A stretch of 25,254 nucleotides of DNA from a virus, in the IMG/VR virus record IMGVR_UViG_3300023087_000087, positions 1-25,254 of that record. The stretch is one strand, 5' to 3'. Positions 18,716 to 25,254 of this stretch are shown here, piece after piece (position 1 is the first letter of the stretch; the number at the start of each line of letters is the position of its first letter). The notes beneath the pieces are model-generated. The model searched no databases and was not told the origin of the DNA. It saw only the letters and a program-made list of their open reading frames with translations. Position numbers and translations under genes: made by a program.

Positions 18716-20352
18716 ACGTCCCATCCTACATCGCTATCCCAGTTACGTTTTGTTCTAGGATTAGCAGACGATACTGTTGGTTTTGTTCCTGCATCTACTA
18801 CTGTAGTTGTTGTCGGAGTTCCGGCAAATTCGCCATTGTCGCCGATTCTGAAAGTATCTTCAGGATTGCGCATTCCAGCAAATTCTCCTTCGTTTCCTAT
18901 ATTATATATGTCTCGAGTGTTTCTTGCAATAGAATTTCTAGCAAACTGTTGGTCAATAACCGAGTCTGGGTATATTGATGCTTGTAATTCTGAATTACTA
19001 GATGCTTGTGCTCGACGTTTTGGATTTTTTGATGCTCTACCTCTGCTTGATCCGCTGTTTCCTACACCAGTTGTTGCCAAATTATAATCGGTAGCATCTG
19101 GATCCAATGGATGACTTTTTGCTTGTGCTGCAATTTTGCTATCCTGTGCAGTATGTCCTCTCCAAGGTTCGGCTTCGGGTACACGACTAGTAATACTTTC
19201 TTTAACAAAATTATTAGAAGAAAGTGCACTAACAGTTGGTTTAGTTGCTTCTATTGCCGGAGGACCGTTTAAATCAATTAAATCGGCTGTGAGTCTCATA
19301 TGAGGTCCGGCTCGTAAATGCATATTTCTTTTACTTGTAAGTTTTAGATCTTCTTGTGCAAATAACTGTATTTGATCTGTTGTTGCTTCTAGTTTAATAC
19401 CATTTGTACCACGTGCTCTTATATTAATATCTTCTGCATCAACATTAAATTCGCCGCCTGCATAAAAGTTTATTGTATCAGCGGCGTGCATACTGATATT
19501 CTTATTACTGAATACATCTATGTTGCCAACAGCGTCTATTTCAACCCAGGCTGTTCCATTTTGATTAATAATGTAAATCATTTCAGCGCCATCAGTATCG
19601 TTCATTAAGATTTGTGCACCTTTACTACTACGTAGTCTTAATAATTTGTTTTTACCTTCTTCTCGGTTTTTGTCCGGAACATAATTAACACCTTCTTTGA
19701 AAGAAACTGTACCATCATCTAATACTAAACTATGACCGCCCGGTGTGTTAAATCCACTGACATTAGTCGGAGACTCACGTCTACCTCCACTACTACCATG
19801 TCCTCGCAATGAATCAGCAAACAAACCCTGCTGATCAATTGCTTCGCCTACTGGGTGTTTTTGTCTTGTTTCGTCGTGTTGTTTTTTAATATGGTGATCA
19901 TATGCTGTTTTAACTTCGCCAGATTCTGGATCCGGGGAAGAAGGATGCCCGGCAATCATTGCGTTTCTGTTAATGTCAGGTAATACACCTATTAGAAATC
20001 CTTCTTGATCTGTACCTGTAAATGCAACTAAAACTTCAGTGCCAGGTGCCGGCGGCGTCCATAAAGCGCCATAATTATTACTACCTTTATCGGATTGTAC
20101 GGTCCCCCCAAACGGACTCATTTGTCTTATTTTATGATATTTTTTTCGTTCTTTTTGTGTATTTTTTTCTCGAGATACTTCTGATCCTACTAGGTCAACC
20201 CAAATGTGTTGTTGATAACCATCATCGGCCATTTCAATAACTTTACCTATAAACAATCCAGTTAACCGATTAAGACCAGAACTATTTGCTTTACTATAAA
20301 ATAAATCTGGTATTCCGTTTGAAGAATGATTATATCCTGAAAATTTTGCCAT
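18712..20352 (-). CDS. 5: Baseplate central spike, gp5-like, without lysozyme domain (546 aa)
   Basis: This is the membrane-puncturing spike at the end of the tail tube. Residues 28-130 form an OB-fold domain: LNRLTGLFIGKVIE, HIWVDLVGSEVS, then LWTPPAPGTEVLVAF and GFLIGVLPD, the gpV/VgrG/gp5 pattern. Residues about 205-365 show alternating short strands (VEIDAVGNIDVFS, ISMHAADTINFYAGGEFNVD, INIRARGTNGIKLEA, QIQLFAQEDLKLTS) typical of the triple-stranded beta-helix of the needle. T4 gp5 carries a lysozyme between these parts; here only a 60-70 residue hydrophilic linker (about 135-200) is present. After the helix comes VPEAEPWRGH (391-400), then a low-complexity tail containing two copies of a GxxGEFAG motif (496 and 508 regions). 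The ribosome binding site AAAGG is well placed before the ATG. Confidence 0.85.
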   Translation of the reverse strand: MAKFSGYNHSSNGIPDLFYSKANSSGLNRLTGLFIGKVIEMADDGYQQHIWVDLVGSEVSREKNTQKERKKYHKIRQMSPFGGTVQSDKGSNNYGALWTPPAPGTEVLVAFTGTDQEGFLIGVLPDINRNAMIAGHPSSPDPESGEVKTAYDHHIKKQHDETRQKHPVGEAIDQQGLFADSLRGHGSSGGRRESPTNVSGFNTPGGHSLVLDDGTVSFKEGVNYVPDKNREEGKNKLLRLRSSKGAQILMNDTDGAEMIYIINQNGTAWVEIDAVGNIDVFSNKNISMHAADTINFYAGGEFNVDAEDINIRARGTNGIKLEATTDQIQLFAQEDLKLTSKRNMHLRAGPHMRLTADLIDLNGPPAIEATKPTVSALSSNNFVKESITSRVPEAEPWRGHTAQDSKIAAQAKSHPLDPDATDYNLATTGVGNSGSSRGRASKNPKRRAQASSNSELQASIYPDSVIDQQFARNSIARNTRDIYNIGNEGEFAGMRNPEDTFRIGDNGEFAGTPTTTTVVDAGTKPTVSSANPRTKRNWDSDVGWDV

Positions 20353-20363
20353 GTTTGTTACCT

Positions 20364-23300
20364 TTAATCATTGTATATATTTCTTAACCAACTCGGTGCT
20401 CCTGCACTACTTTCGTTGTTGCCCCAGAATGTTCCAGTAATACCGCCGCCGTCTGGACGATTATTTCTGCCAGATGCAATATCAAAATGACCTACATTAC
20501 CATTCATGTACCAATTGGACACAGAGTCCGTATGGTTTGCCCAGCCGATACTTGGATTAAAACCTTGTGAACGTGCATTGTTATAAAAGTTCTGACTAAA
20601 CTTAGCAATAACAGCACGGTCTGCTGGATTTGCAACACTTAACTGTCTACCATTCATAAACAGTGCAGTATCACTTGCATTGCCATGTGTATGTCGCCCA
20701 CTTCTTGTATTTCCACTGGTTCTTAATCCGCTTGTTGTTTGTAATGTAACACCTGTTTGATTTGCAGTTTGTGTTAACAAACTTGATAACGCTGGATCTA
20801 ATCCAGAACCTAAGTTATGATTTCCTGAAAAATCATTACCATTCAATGGATTTATATTACTATTACCTCGATCTCCACCATTTGTTTCATCTTGGTTTGA
20901 TCCTTCGTTGTTAGTTTGATTTGCTTGTTGTTGAGGATTTAATCCTGGCTGTTGTCCTGAGACTCCGCTTACACATCCTTTTAACAAATCTTCATACAGT
21001 AAGTTTGAATTAGTATTTGTATCTCTAAATGCCGCTAACAGCATTGAAAATTCTCCAGCATCATATCTAGCCTGTACTTGAAAAACTGTATACACACCAG
21101 TAATAGTAAATTGCCCTGTTCCTTCACGTGAACTTAAACTTTCAATTAGTCCACTACTTTCATTAGGATATGTAGGAAAATTTAAATTTAAGAAATACGA
21201 TATACCACCTGTCTCATAGCCGGCTCCGCCTCCTTGCTCGCCTAACCAGTACGGATCGCCACGAACAAAAACTTGCTGTGTCATTAAATCGCCAATAGCA
21301 TTTAAATTTAATTCCATTGCACCTAACATACTAGAACCAATGTCATCATTTTTTTGCTCAGGGCCACCGTTTGCAAGAGCATTAACTGGTGCATAATCAA
21401 ATGATTTTGGCAAAGGATCAACTGCTGTCTTATTGTTACCAGTGTATAAATCACTTTGTGTTATATATTTTTGACCAGCAGTCGGAAGACTAATTGCTTT
21501 GCCAGTATAACCTTGTCTTTGTGCTTCTAATGCACTGTCATATGCAGCATCTGCTGCAGTTATCAGTGGTGCAAGTTCACGTATTTCTTCCGCAATTTGA
21601 TCTAATCTTGCTTGGTAACGTTCTTTGATTTGTTGATTTGCAATTATAGCATCAGGTCCTGTTACTTCGAGCAAACTATCAGCAATCTCAGATTTAATTT
21701 TATTACGTTCACTTATAAGGTTATCACGCTGTCTCTGTAATTTAGTAGATTCATTTTTTTCAAAGTTTGTATTTTTTTGTCCGTCATGACTACTACCTGT
21801 AAACAGATCTGTAACACCTTTTAACGCACCACTATTAAGTGCTTGTATAGCATAATATGCTGTATCTAATTTAACATCTAAATTTAAAACTTCAGTATTA
21901 AGACCAGTAAATGTATAATCTAAACGCTTTTTTAAAAGTCCTTTGTTAAAAATATTTCGTAGTCTATCTTTTTGTGTTTGTTCTGATCTGTTTAATTTTA
22001 AATAACTAACTGGATCATGTACTAAAGATTGTGCTAAAACTTTATCAGCACTGTATGTTATTTCTTTACGATATTTTTTTGCTACATAATCGTACATATA
22101 AAACTTTACATCAGTTTTAAATTTAACCCATCTAGTTAGTTCAGCAATTTTTTTAGGATCTGCTTCACCTTCGTCTGGATCTGACTTAATAAAATCACCT
22201 GCATCGGTCCATACTTTTTTAAACTTTTTAGTTTGGAATAGTGCAACTGCAATTGCTGCATTAATTGCAGTACCTGATTTAAAACTAAAATCTAGTTTGC
22301 CATCACCTGTTACGCTGATTCTTCTTGTTTCTTGTAATGCTTTTGTATCAATTTGATCAAATGTCCAACTTGCCCATTCTTCTTGTGTAGTAAAAATATA
22401 TTTGTCACGTTCAACTTGGCCAATATTTCTTTTAAGTTGTTCATCAAGTTGCTTGTTATATTCTTCTTGAAAAACTTCTAAAAATTCTCCAAAATCTCCT
22501 ACGTTGGAAACTTTTATATCAGATTTTAAATGTAATTCAAGTCTATTAAACGCTTCTTCCTTTGTTTCAAAAAAATCACCATAATATGTACTGGCGCCAT
22601 CCTTGAAATCAAATGTCAATCCTGACAACAGTGTTGTATAGTAGTATGGACCAATTGTAGTAACTTTGTTTCCTTGCCATCCTTTAAATTCTAGTTTTAA
22701 AATATAACATGCATCTAAATGCTTTTCAATTCCTAACTGTTGTGCAGCATACACAATTCTATTAAACAATGTAAAACCGCCTGGTTCTAAAAATGTTATT
22801 GCAAATCTATTAGCAACTGCATTTCTGTTTTCTTTATCAAACGAAAGTGACAAATCTTGTTGAACACTTTGTATGCTAACTTCGTCATCGATTCCAGTTT
22901 GACTAATAATTATTGTATCATTACTTTCAGTTAATTCTGCCAAATCATTTGATGCTTTCAATGGGTGTACCATATATACAGTCCATTGATATGTATAACT
23001 ATCATATCTGTTTAAGATATTTTCGCTGTAATTACTAACACATCCACCTGTACCAAATGGTAAAGGTTCTCCGCCTGGTACTGCAGATGGATCTTCAACA
23101 GTGCCAGTACCAACTGGATCAACACTGCCTAGTCCACGAGTTATTGCTTCAATATCAATATCTTCAATTGATCCACCACCTAAGAATATTGCTTGTTCTA
23201 GTTTTCTTCTATCATATAATCCTTGATTAAACGAGCCTCCGGCTTTATTGTATTCTAACATTTTTGCAGAAATTTGTGCTTTTGTTCTAGTTCCATCTGC

Positions 23301-23591
23301 TGTTAATTCGTTTATACTACCAATGTTGTATGCAAAACTGATTAGTGCATCACGTTCGTTGGGCGTCCAATTGTAACGAGAATTAAATGAATTAACATTG
23401 TCTACATAAGGCGCTAATTGCGATTCGAGCATAATACGTGCTTGCTCTCTAGAAACACTCATATTAGGTCTGTTATTTGGATCTCTACTACCAGCATAAG
23501 ATCCATGTCCAATTGTCCACTGCTTTTCATCCCAGCGTGGTACTGGATCAAAACCTTCTCGTTCTGCAATAAAGTCGATTATGTCTGCCAT
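20364..23591 (-). CDS. Baseplate hub with N-terminal GH24 lysozyme and C-terminal M15-type peptidase (1075 aa)
   Basis: Residues 1-137 are a T4-lysozyme-type (GH24) domain. The candidate catalytic triad is E12 (EREGF), D21 (PRWDEKQ) and T26 (WTIGHGS), followed by SVSREQA and DALISFAYNIGS. A Gly/Pro-rich linker leads to a core of about 184-873 that contains YTYQWTVYMVHP, ANRFAITFLEPGGFTLFNRI and LKLEFKGW, the pattern of hub (gp27-position) proteins in marine T4-like phages. A predicted coiled coil lies around 612-695. After an Asn/Gln/Gly-rich linker (885-925), residues 930-1075 resemble M15 D-Ala-D-Ala peptidases: SGLR (954-957), RHTHGNASD (966-974, HxxGxAxD with H967 and D974) and GHFDIA (1034-1039, H1035) as putative zinc ligands. 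It would sit at the tail tip and cut peptidoglycan during entry. The hub assignment is inference; the lysozyme motif is clear, the peptidase motif good. Confidence 0.8.
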   Translation of the reverse strand: MADIIDFIAEREGFDPVPRWDEKQWTIGHGSYAGSRDPNNRPNMSVSREQARIMLESQLAPYVDNVNSFNSRYNWTPNERDALISFAYNIGSINELTADGTRTKAQISAKMLEYNKAGGSFNQGLYDRRKLEQAIFLGGGSIEDIDIEAITRGLGSVDPVGTGTVEDPSAVPGGEPLPFGTGGCVSNYSENILNRYDSYTYQWTVYMVHPLKASNDLAELTESNDTIIISQTGIDDEVSIQSVQQDLSLSFDKENRNAVANRFAITFLEPGGFTLFNRIVYAAQQLGIEKHLDACYILKLEFKGWQGNKVTTIGPYYYTTLLSGLTFDFKDGASTYYGDFFETKEEAFNRLELHLKSDIKVSNVGDFGEFLEVFQEEYNKQLDEQLKRNIGQVERDKYIFTTQEEWASWTFDQIDTKALQETRRISVTGDGKLDFSFKSGTAINAAIAVALFQTKKFKKVWTDAGDFIKSDPDEGEADPKKIAELTRWVKFKTDVKFYMYDYVAKKYRKEITYSADKVLAQSLVHDPVSYLKLNRSEQTQKDRLRNIFNKGLLKKRLDYTFTGLNTEVLNLDVKLDTAYYAIQALNSGALKGVTDLFTGSSHDGQKNTNFEKNESTKLQRQRDNLISERNKIKSEIADSLLEVTGPDAIIANQQIKERYQARLDQIAEEIRELAPLITAADAAYDSALEAQRQGYTGKAISLPTAGQKYITQSDLYTGNNKTAVDPLPKSFDYAPVNALANGGPEQKNDDIGSSMLGAMELNLNAIGDLMTQQVFVRGDPYWLGEQGGGAGYETGGISYFLNLNFPTYPNESSGLIESLSSREGTGQFTITGVYTVFQVQARYDAGEFSMLLAAFRDTNTNSNLLYEDLLKGCVSGVSGQQPGLNPQQQANQTNNEGSNQDETNGGDRGNSNINPLNGNDFSGNHNLGSGLDPALSSLLTQTANQTGVTLQTTSGLRTSGNTRSGRHTHGNASDTALFMNGRQLSVANPADRAVIAKFSQNFYNNARSQGFNPSIGWANHTDSVSNWYMNGNVGHFDIASGRNNRPDGGGITGTFWGNNESSAGAPSWLRNIYND

Positions 23592-23593
23592 TA

Positions 23594-23896
23594 TTATCTA
23601 TTCCCAGGATTACGGAAAGTTACAGGAACTACTATCTCCATACCACTACGAAAATCTTGTACAGGGTCTTTAAGAGATTCTCTATTATAATGTGCAATAA
23701 CCCACCATAGGTTTGCGTTTCCGTACAAGTCATATGCTAGTAAGTCTGGACGTCTGTCATACTTACTTTCTACTTTCATAGTTTTTGTTTCTCTGTTTAA
23801 TGTTTCTCTTGTTAGACTAGGACTGTAAGATTCTAAGTACTTACGATTCATTGAAGTATTGAAATAATTACTGTTTTCTTTATACGTTGTAGGCAT
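23594..23896 (-). CDS. 53: Baseplate wedge protein gp53 (100 aa, LysM-like)
   Basis: The core RRPDLLAYDLYGNANLWWVI (48-67) followed by NRESLKDPVQDFRSGMEIVVP is the hallmark of gp53-type wedge proteins, which have a LysM-like fold and, with gp6 and gp25, make up the wedge core. T4 gp53 is longer (196 aa), so this is the compact form. Its start shares one base with the preceding stop (TAATG), and it is 2 bases from the next gene. A ribosome binding site AAGGA lies ahead of the ATG within the upstream gene. Confidence 0.8.
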   Translation of the reverse strand: MPTTYKENSNYFNTSMNRKYLESYSPSLTRETLNRETKTMKVESKYDRRPDLLAYDLYGNANLWWVIAHYNRESLKDPVQDFRSGMEIVVPVTFRNPGNR

Positions 23897-24495
23897 TAGA
23901 TAAATCCTTTTCCATATAATCCACCTGACAGAAATTCGTGTTTACTAAATCCGTATTTTTGTCTAGCAGGACTGTGTTGTTGTATTAAATCAAGTGAAAT
24001 TGTTTGTAATACAGGAACAGTTTGACCAGTTGATGATGTTACTAAATCAACACCGCTATCATATGTTGTAGCAAACTGTCTAACTACAACTGGAATGTTA
24101 TCAAATTGCTGCGTTCCAAATGCACTAAATCTTAGAACCGGTGGCGGTGTTCCTGCTGAAGGATTTCGTTGACTATCTGCAATACCATAATACATTTTAG
24201 TTACACTACGTAAAAAATGTAATACGCCTAGCAAGTAATCTACTTCTTCTGTTGTAGTTTGTGCAAATTGTGCTGTAACTTGTATATCAGCACTAGGTGT
24301 ACTCCTATAAGAATGAAATGTATAATTAGTATGAACTAAGTCATATGTGTTGTAGTTTACACCTTGTTGATAAGCAATATCAGGCTGCAAAGGAAACAAA
24401 ATTCCTGCGTGTCTGTTTAATATACTTGCAGGACCTTGGCAATATAATCCAGGTGCACCTGTTGTTAATCTTGCTCTAATATCAGGTATTGCCAT
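23896..24495 (-). CDS. Baseplate/tail-tube junction protein, gp48/gp54-type (199 aa)
   Basis: The motifs HFLRSVTKMYYG (93-104), GTPPPVLRFSAFG (115-127), NIPVVVRQF (133-141) and a C-terminal GGLYGKGFI match my memory of the conserved domain in the gp48/gp54 tail-tube initiator family of marine T4-like phages. In T4 those proteins cap the baseplate and start tube polymerisation. At 199 residues it is shorter than T4 gp48 or gp54 (over 300), so I give a family-level call only. It overlaps the end of the nucleotidyltransferase by 14 bases and is coupled to gp53 by TAATG. Position next to gp53 and the hub supports a central baseplate role. Confidence 0.6.
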   Translation of the reverse strand: MAIPDIRARLTTGAPGLYCQGPASILNRHAGILFPLQPDIAYQQGVNYNTYDLVHTNYTFHSYRSTPSADIQVTAQFAQTTTEEVDYLLGVLHFLRSVTKMYYGIADSQRNPSAGTPPPVLRFSAFGTQQFDNIPVVVRQFATTYDSGVDLVTSSTGQTVPVLQTISLDLIQQHSPARQKYGFSKHEFLSGGLYGKGFI

Positions 24496-25069
24496 TTAAC
24501 TTATCCAATACAAATTCAAATACTTCTGGATTAAATGCACCAAAGAAATCTTTAAACACACGTTGTTTTTCTGCAGGTTCTAAATCCATACGCATAGCAT
24601 TACGGAATGTCGTTGCACTACGTCCGTCATCTTTAACTGGCACAGTGTAGATATATCCTGCTTCATCACCTGTTGTTAGCGTTTCACCGTCTTTATACAT
24701 TCTGAGATAGCCGCCAGTTTTTAAACGTCCTGCATCTTTTTCACTAAACACAAGCAAGATAGCAGTATTAGCAGGATCTTTTCCTGTTAAACTTACATCT
24801 GGTTTATAAGGCTGTGTGTTTACAATTTTATCAGCAGGTACATTAAACATTTTGTTTGCAATCATTTTCTTTTCATCAAATGTAAACGGATCTTTGTCAG
24901 GTGTTGCAGTTTTACTAACTGTAGTAGCGATAAATACGTTATCGGAACCAAACTTACGAACAAGGTCCATATATACTTGAAAATGTCCACTATGCATAGG
25001 CTGAAATCTACCGCCGTAAAATACAGCAATATCTTTTGCTTCTGCTTCAACAAGTTGCGAATATCTCAT
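24482..25069 (-). CDS. HxGH nucleotidyltransferase (cytidylyl/adenylyltransferase-like), possible packaged protein (195 aa)
   Basis: The protein has the Rossmann-type nucleotidyltransferase signature: AVFYGGRFQPMHSGHFQVY (15-33) with the HxGH motif H26-S-G-H29, and GRSATTFRNAMR (149-160) in the place of the ISSTxxR phosphate-binding motif. The family transfers a nucleotide from an NTP to a phosphorylated substrate such as nicotinamide mononucleotide, pantetheine phosphate or glycerol phosphate; the substrate cannot be told here. Such genes occur in marine T4-like phages. The N-terminus MRYSQLVEAEAK resembles the capsid-targeting peptide of T4 internal proteins (MKTYQEFIAEARV), with LVE at 6-8 fitting the (I/L)xE cleavage rule of the prohead protease. 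It is the first gene of the late block and has AGGAG 6 bases before its ATG. Confidence 0.8.
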   Translation of the reverse strand: MRYSQLVEAEAKDIAVFYGGRFQPMHSGHFQVYMDLVRKFGSDNVFIATTVSKTATPDKDPFTFDEKKMIANKMFNVPADKIVNTQPYKPDVSLTGKDPANTAILLVFSEKDAGRLKTGGYLRMYKDGETLTTGDEAGYIYTVPVKDDGRSATTFRNAMRMDLEPAEKQRVFKDFFGAFNPEVFEFVLDKLNGNT

Positions 25070-25087
25070 AGTAATCTCCTATGTTAC

Positions 25088-25095
25088 TATTTATT
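25088..25095 (-). promoter_or_regulatory. Late-promoter-like box AATAAATA
   Basis: The minus strand reads AATAAATA, 7/8 identical to the T4 late box, upstream of the first gene of the baseplate block. With T4 spacing, transcription would start near 25082, leaving a 13 nt leader that contains the AGGAG ribosome binding site (25080-25076). That is a typical short late leader, which makes this a sensible head promoter for the block. In AT-rich DNA an imperfect match could be chance. Confidence 0.45.
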
Positions 25096-25124
25096 GCCTT
25101 ATAAAGTGCTAATTTAATTTTAGG

Positions 25125-25153
25125 TTGACATTTATCAATATAATTGTTATATT
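25125..25153 (+). promoter_or_regulatory. Strong sigma70-type promoter
   Basis: The -35 box TTGACA (25125-25130) is a perfect consensus. A 17-base spacer follows, then the -10 box TATATT (25148-25153), one base from TATAAT. It points rightward into the plus-strand gene starting at 25178. Such host-type promoters serve early genes in T4-like phages. Confidence 0.75.
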
Positions 25154-25165
25154 AAACTAATATTC

Positions 25166-25170
25166 AAGGA
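25166..25170 (+). promoter_or_regulatory. Ribosome binding site AAGGA
   Basis: AAGGA lies 7 bases before the ATG at 25178 and fixes the start of the plus-strand gene. Confidence 0.65.
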
Positions 25171-25177
25171 AATTATA

Positions 25178-25254
25178 ATGAGGAAACAAAATTATCTAAA
25201 CAATAAGGATATGTTAAAAGAAATACACAAAAGTAAAATGTCTTTTTGCTATTC
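25178..25254 (+). CDS. N-terminus of a divergent, probably early gene, cut by the window edge
   Basis: From the ATG at 25178 the frame is open to the last base, giving MRKQNYLNNKDMLKEIHKSK and a few more residues (MSFCY). A consensus sigma70 promoter and a ribosome binding site stand ahead of it, so it is very likely a real gene in the opposite direction to the late block. The NYLNNKDML stretch faintly recalls the N-terminus of T4 gp55, the late sigma factor (YNYVNNKELL). About 25 residues are too few to assign it, and other small phage regulators could share this start. Confidence 0.65.
   Translation, partial: MRKQNYLNNKDMLKEIHKSKMSFCY

Noticed and set aside
24862-25053. Minus-strand frame of 63 codons inside the nucleotidyltransferase
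   Set aside because: It is a shifted-frame shadow; the main frame holds the HxGH motif.

Overview
The window looks like the late, tail-baseplate region of a T4-superfamily myovirus from an AT-rich marine bacterium. Proteins recognised by eye include gp6, gp25, gp53, a gp5-like spike and tail-fibre proteins of the kind found in marine cyanophages and pelagiphages. The host group (for example SAR11-like) is inferred from base composition and gene style only. I see no tRNA, rRNA, CRISPR array, insertion sequence or integrase.

Almost everything is on the minus strand, so transcription runs from right to left. In that order the genes are: a HxGH nucleotidyltransferase (24482-25069); a gp48/gp54-type tail-tube/baseplate protein (23896-24495); gp53 (23594-23896); a 1075-residue baseplate hub carrying a lysozyme at its N-terminus and an M15-type peptidase at its C-terminus (20364-23591); a gp5-like spike without a lysozyme domain (18712-20352); a protein with a degenerate lysozyme-like domain (17816-18715); gp25 (17411-17776); an enlarged gp6 (13884-17411); a 3761-residue protein in the gp7 position (2602-13887); a small fibre/structural protein (2005-2577); a tail-fibre-type protein (1063-1992); and a truncated structural protein running off the left edge (1-1061). 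Genes are packed with 1 to 14 nt overlaps or a few bases between them, so the block probably behaves as one or a few long late transcripts. A perfect T4-type late promoter sequence (TATAAATA) lies before the gene at 2577, and 7/8 matches lie before gp25 and the nucleotidyltransferase.

At the right edge transcription diverges. A consensus sigma70-type promoter (TTGACA, 17 nt, TATATT) drives a plus-strand gene that begins at 25178 and leaves the window. The 108-base gap at 25070-25177 is the longest non-coding stretch and holds the promoters of both directions.

Functionally, gp53, gp25, gp6 and the giant gp7-like protein would build the wedges. The gp48/54-like protein, the hub and the spike would form the centre, and the fibre proteins would sit at the periphery. 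The most unusual points are the redistribution of peptidoglycan-cutting domains (out of gp5, onto both ends of the hub, plus a decayed copy next door), the giant modular gp7-like protein, and a nucleotidyltransferase whose first residues resemble a T4 capsid-targeting peptide.
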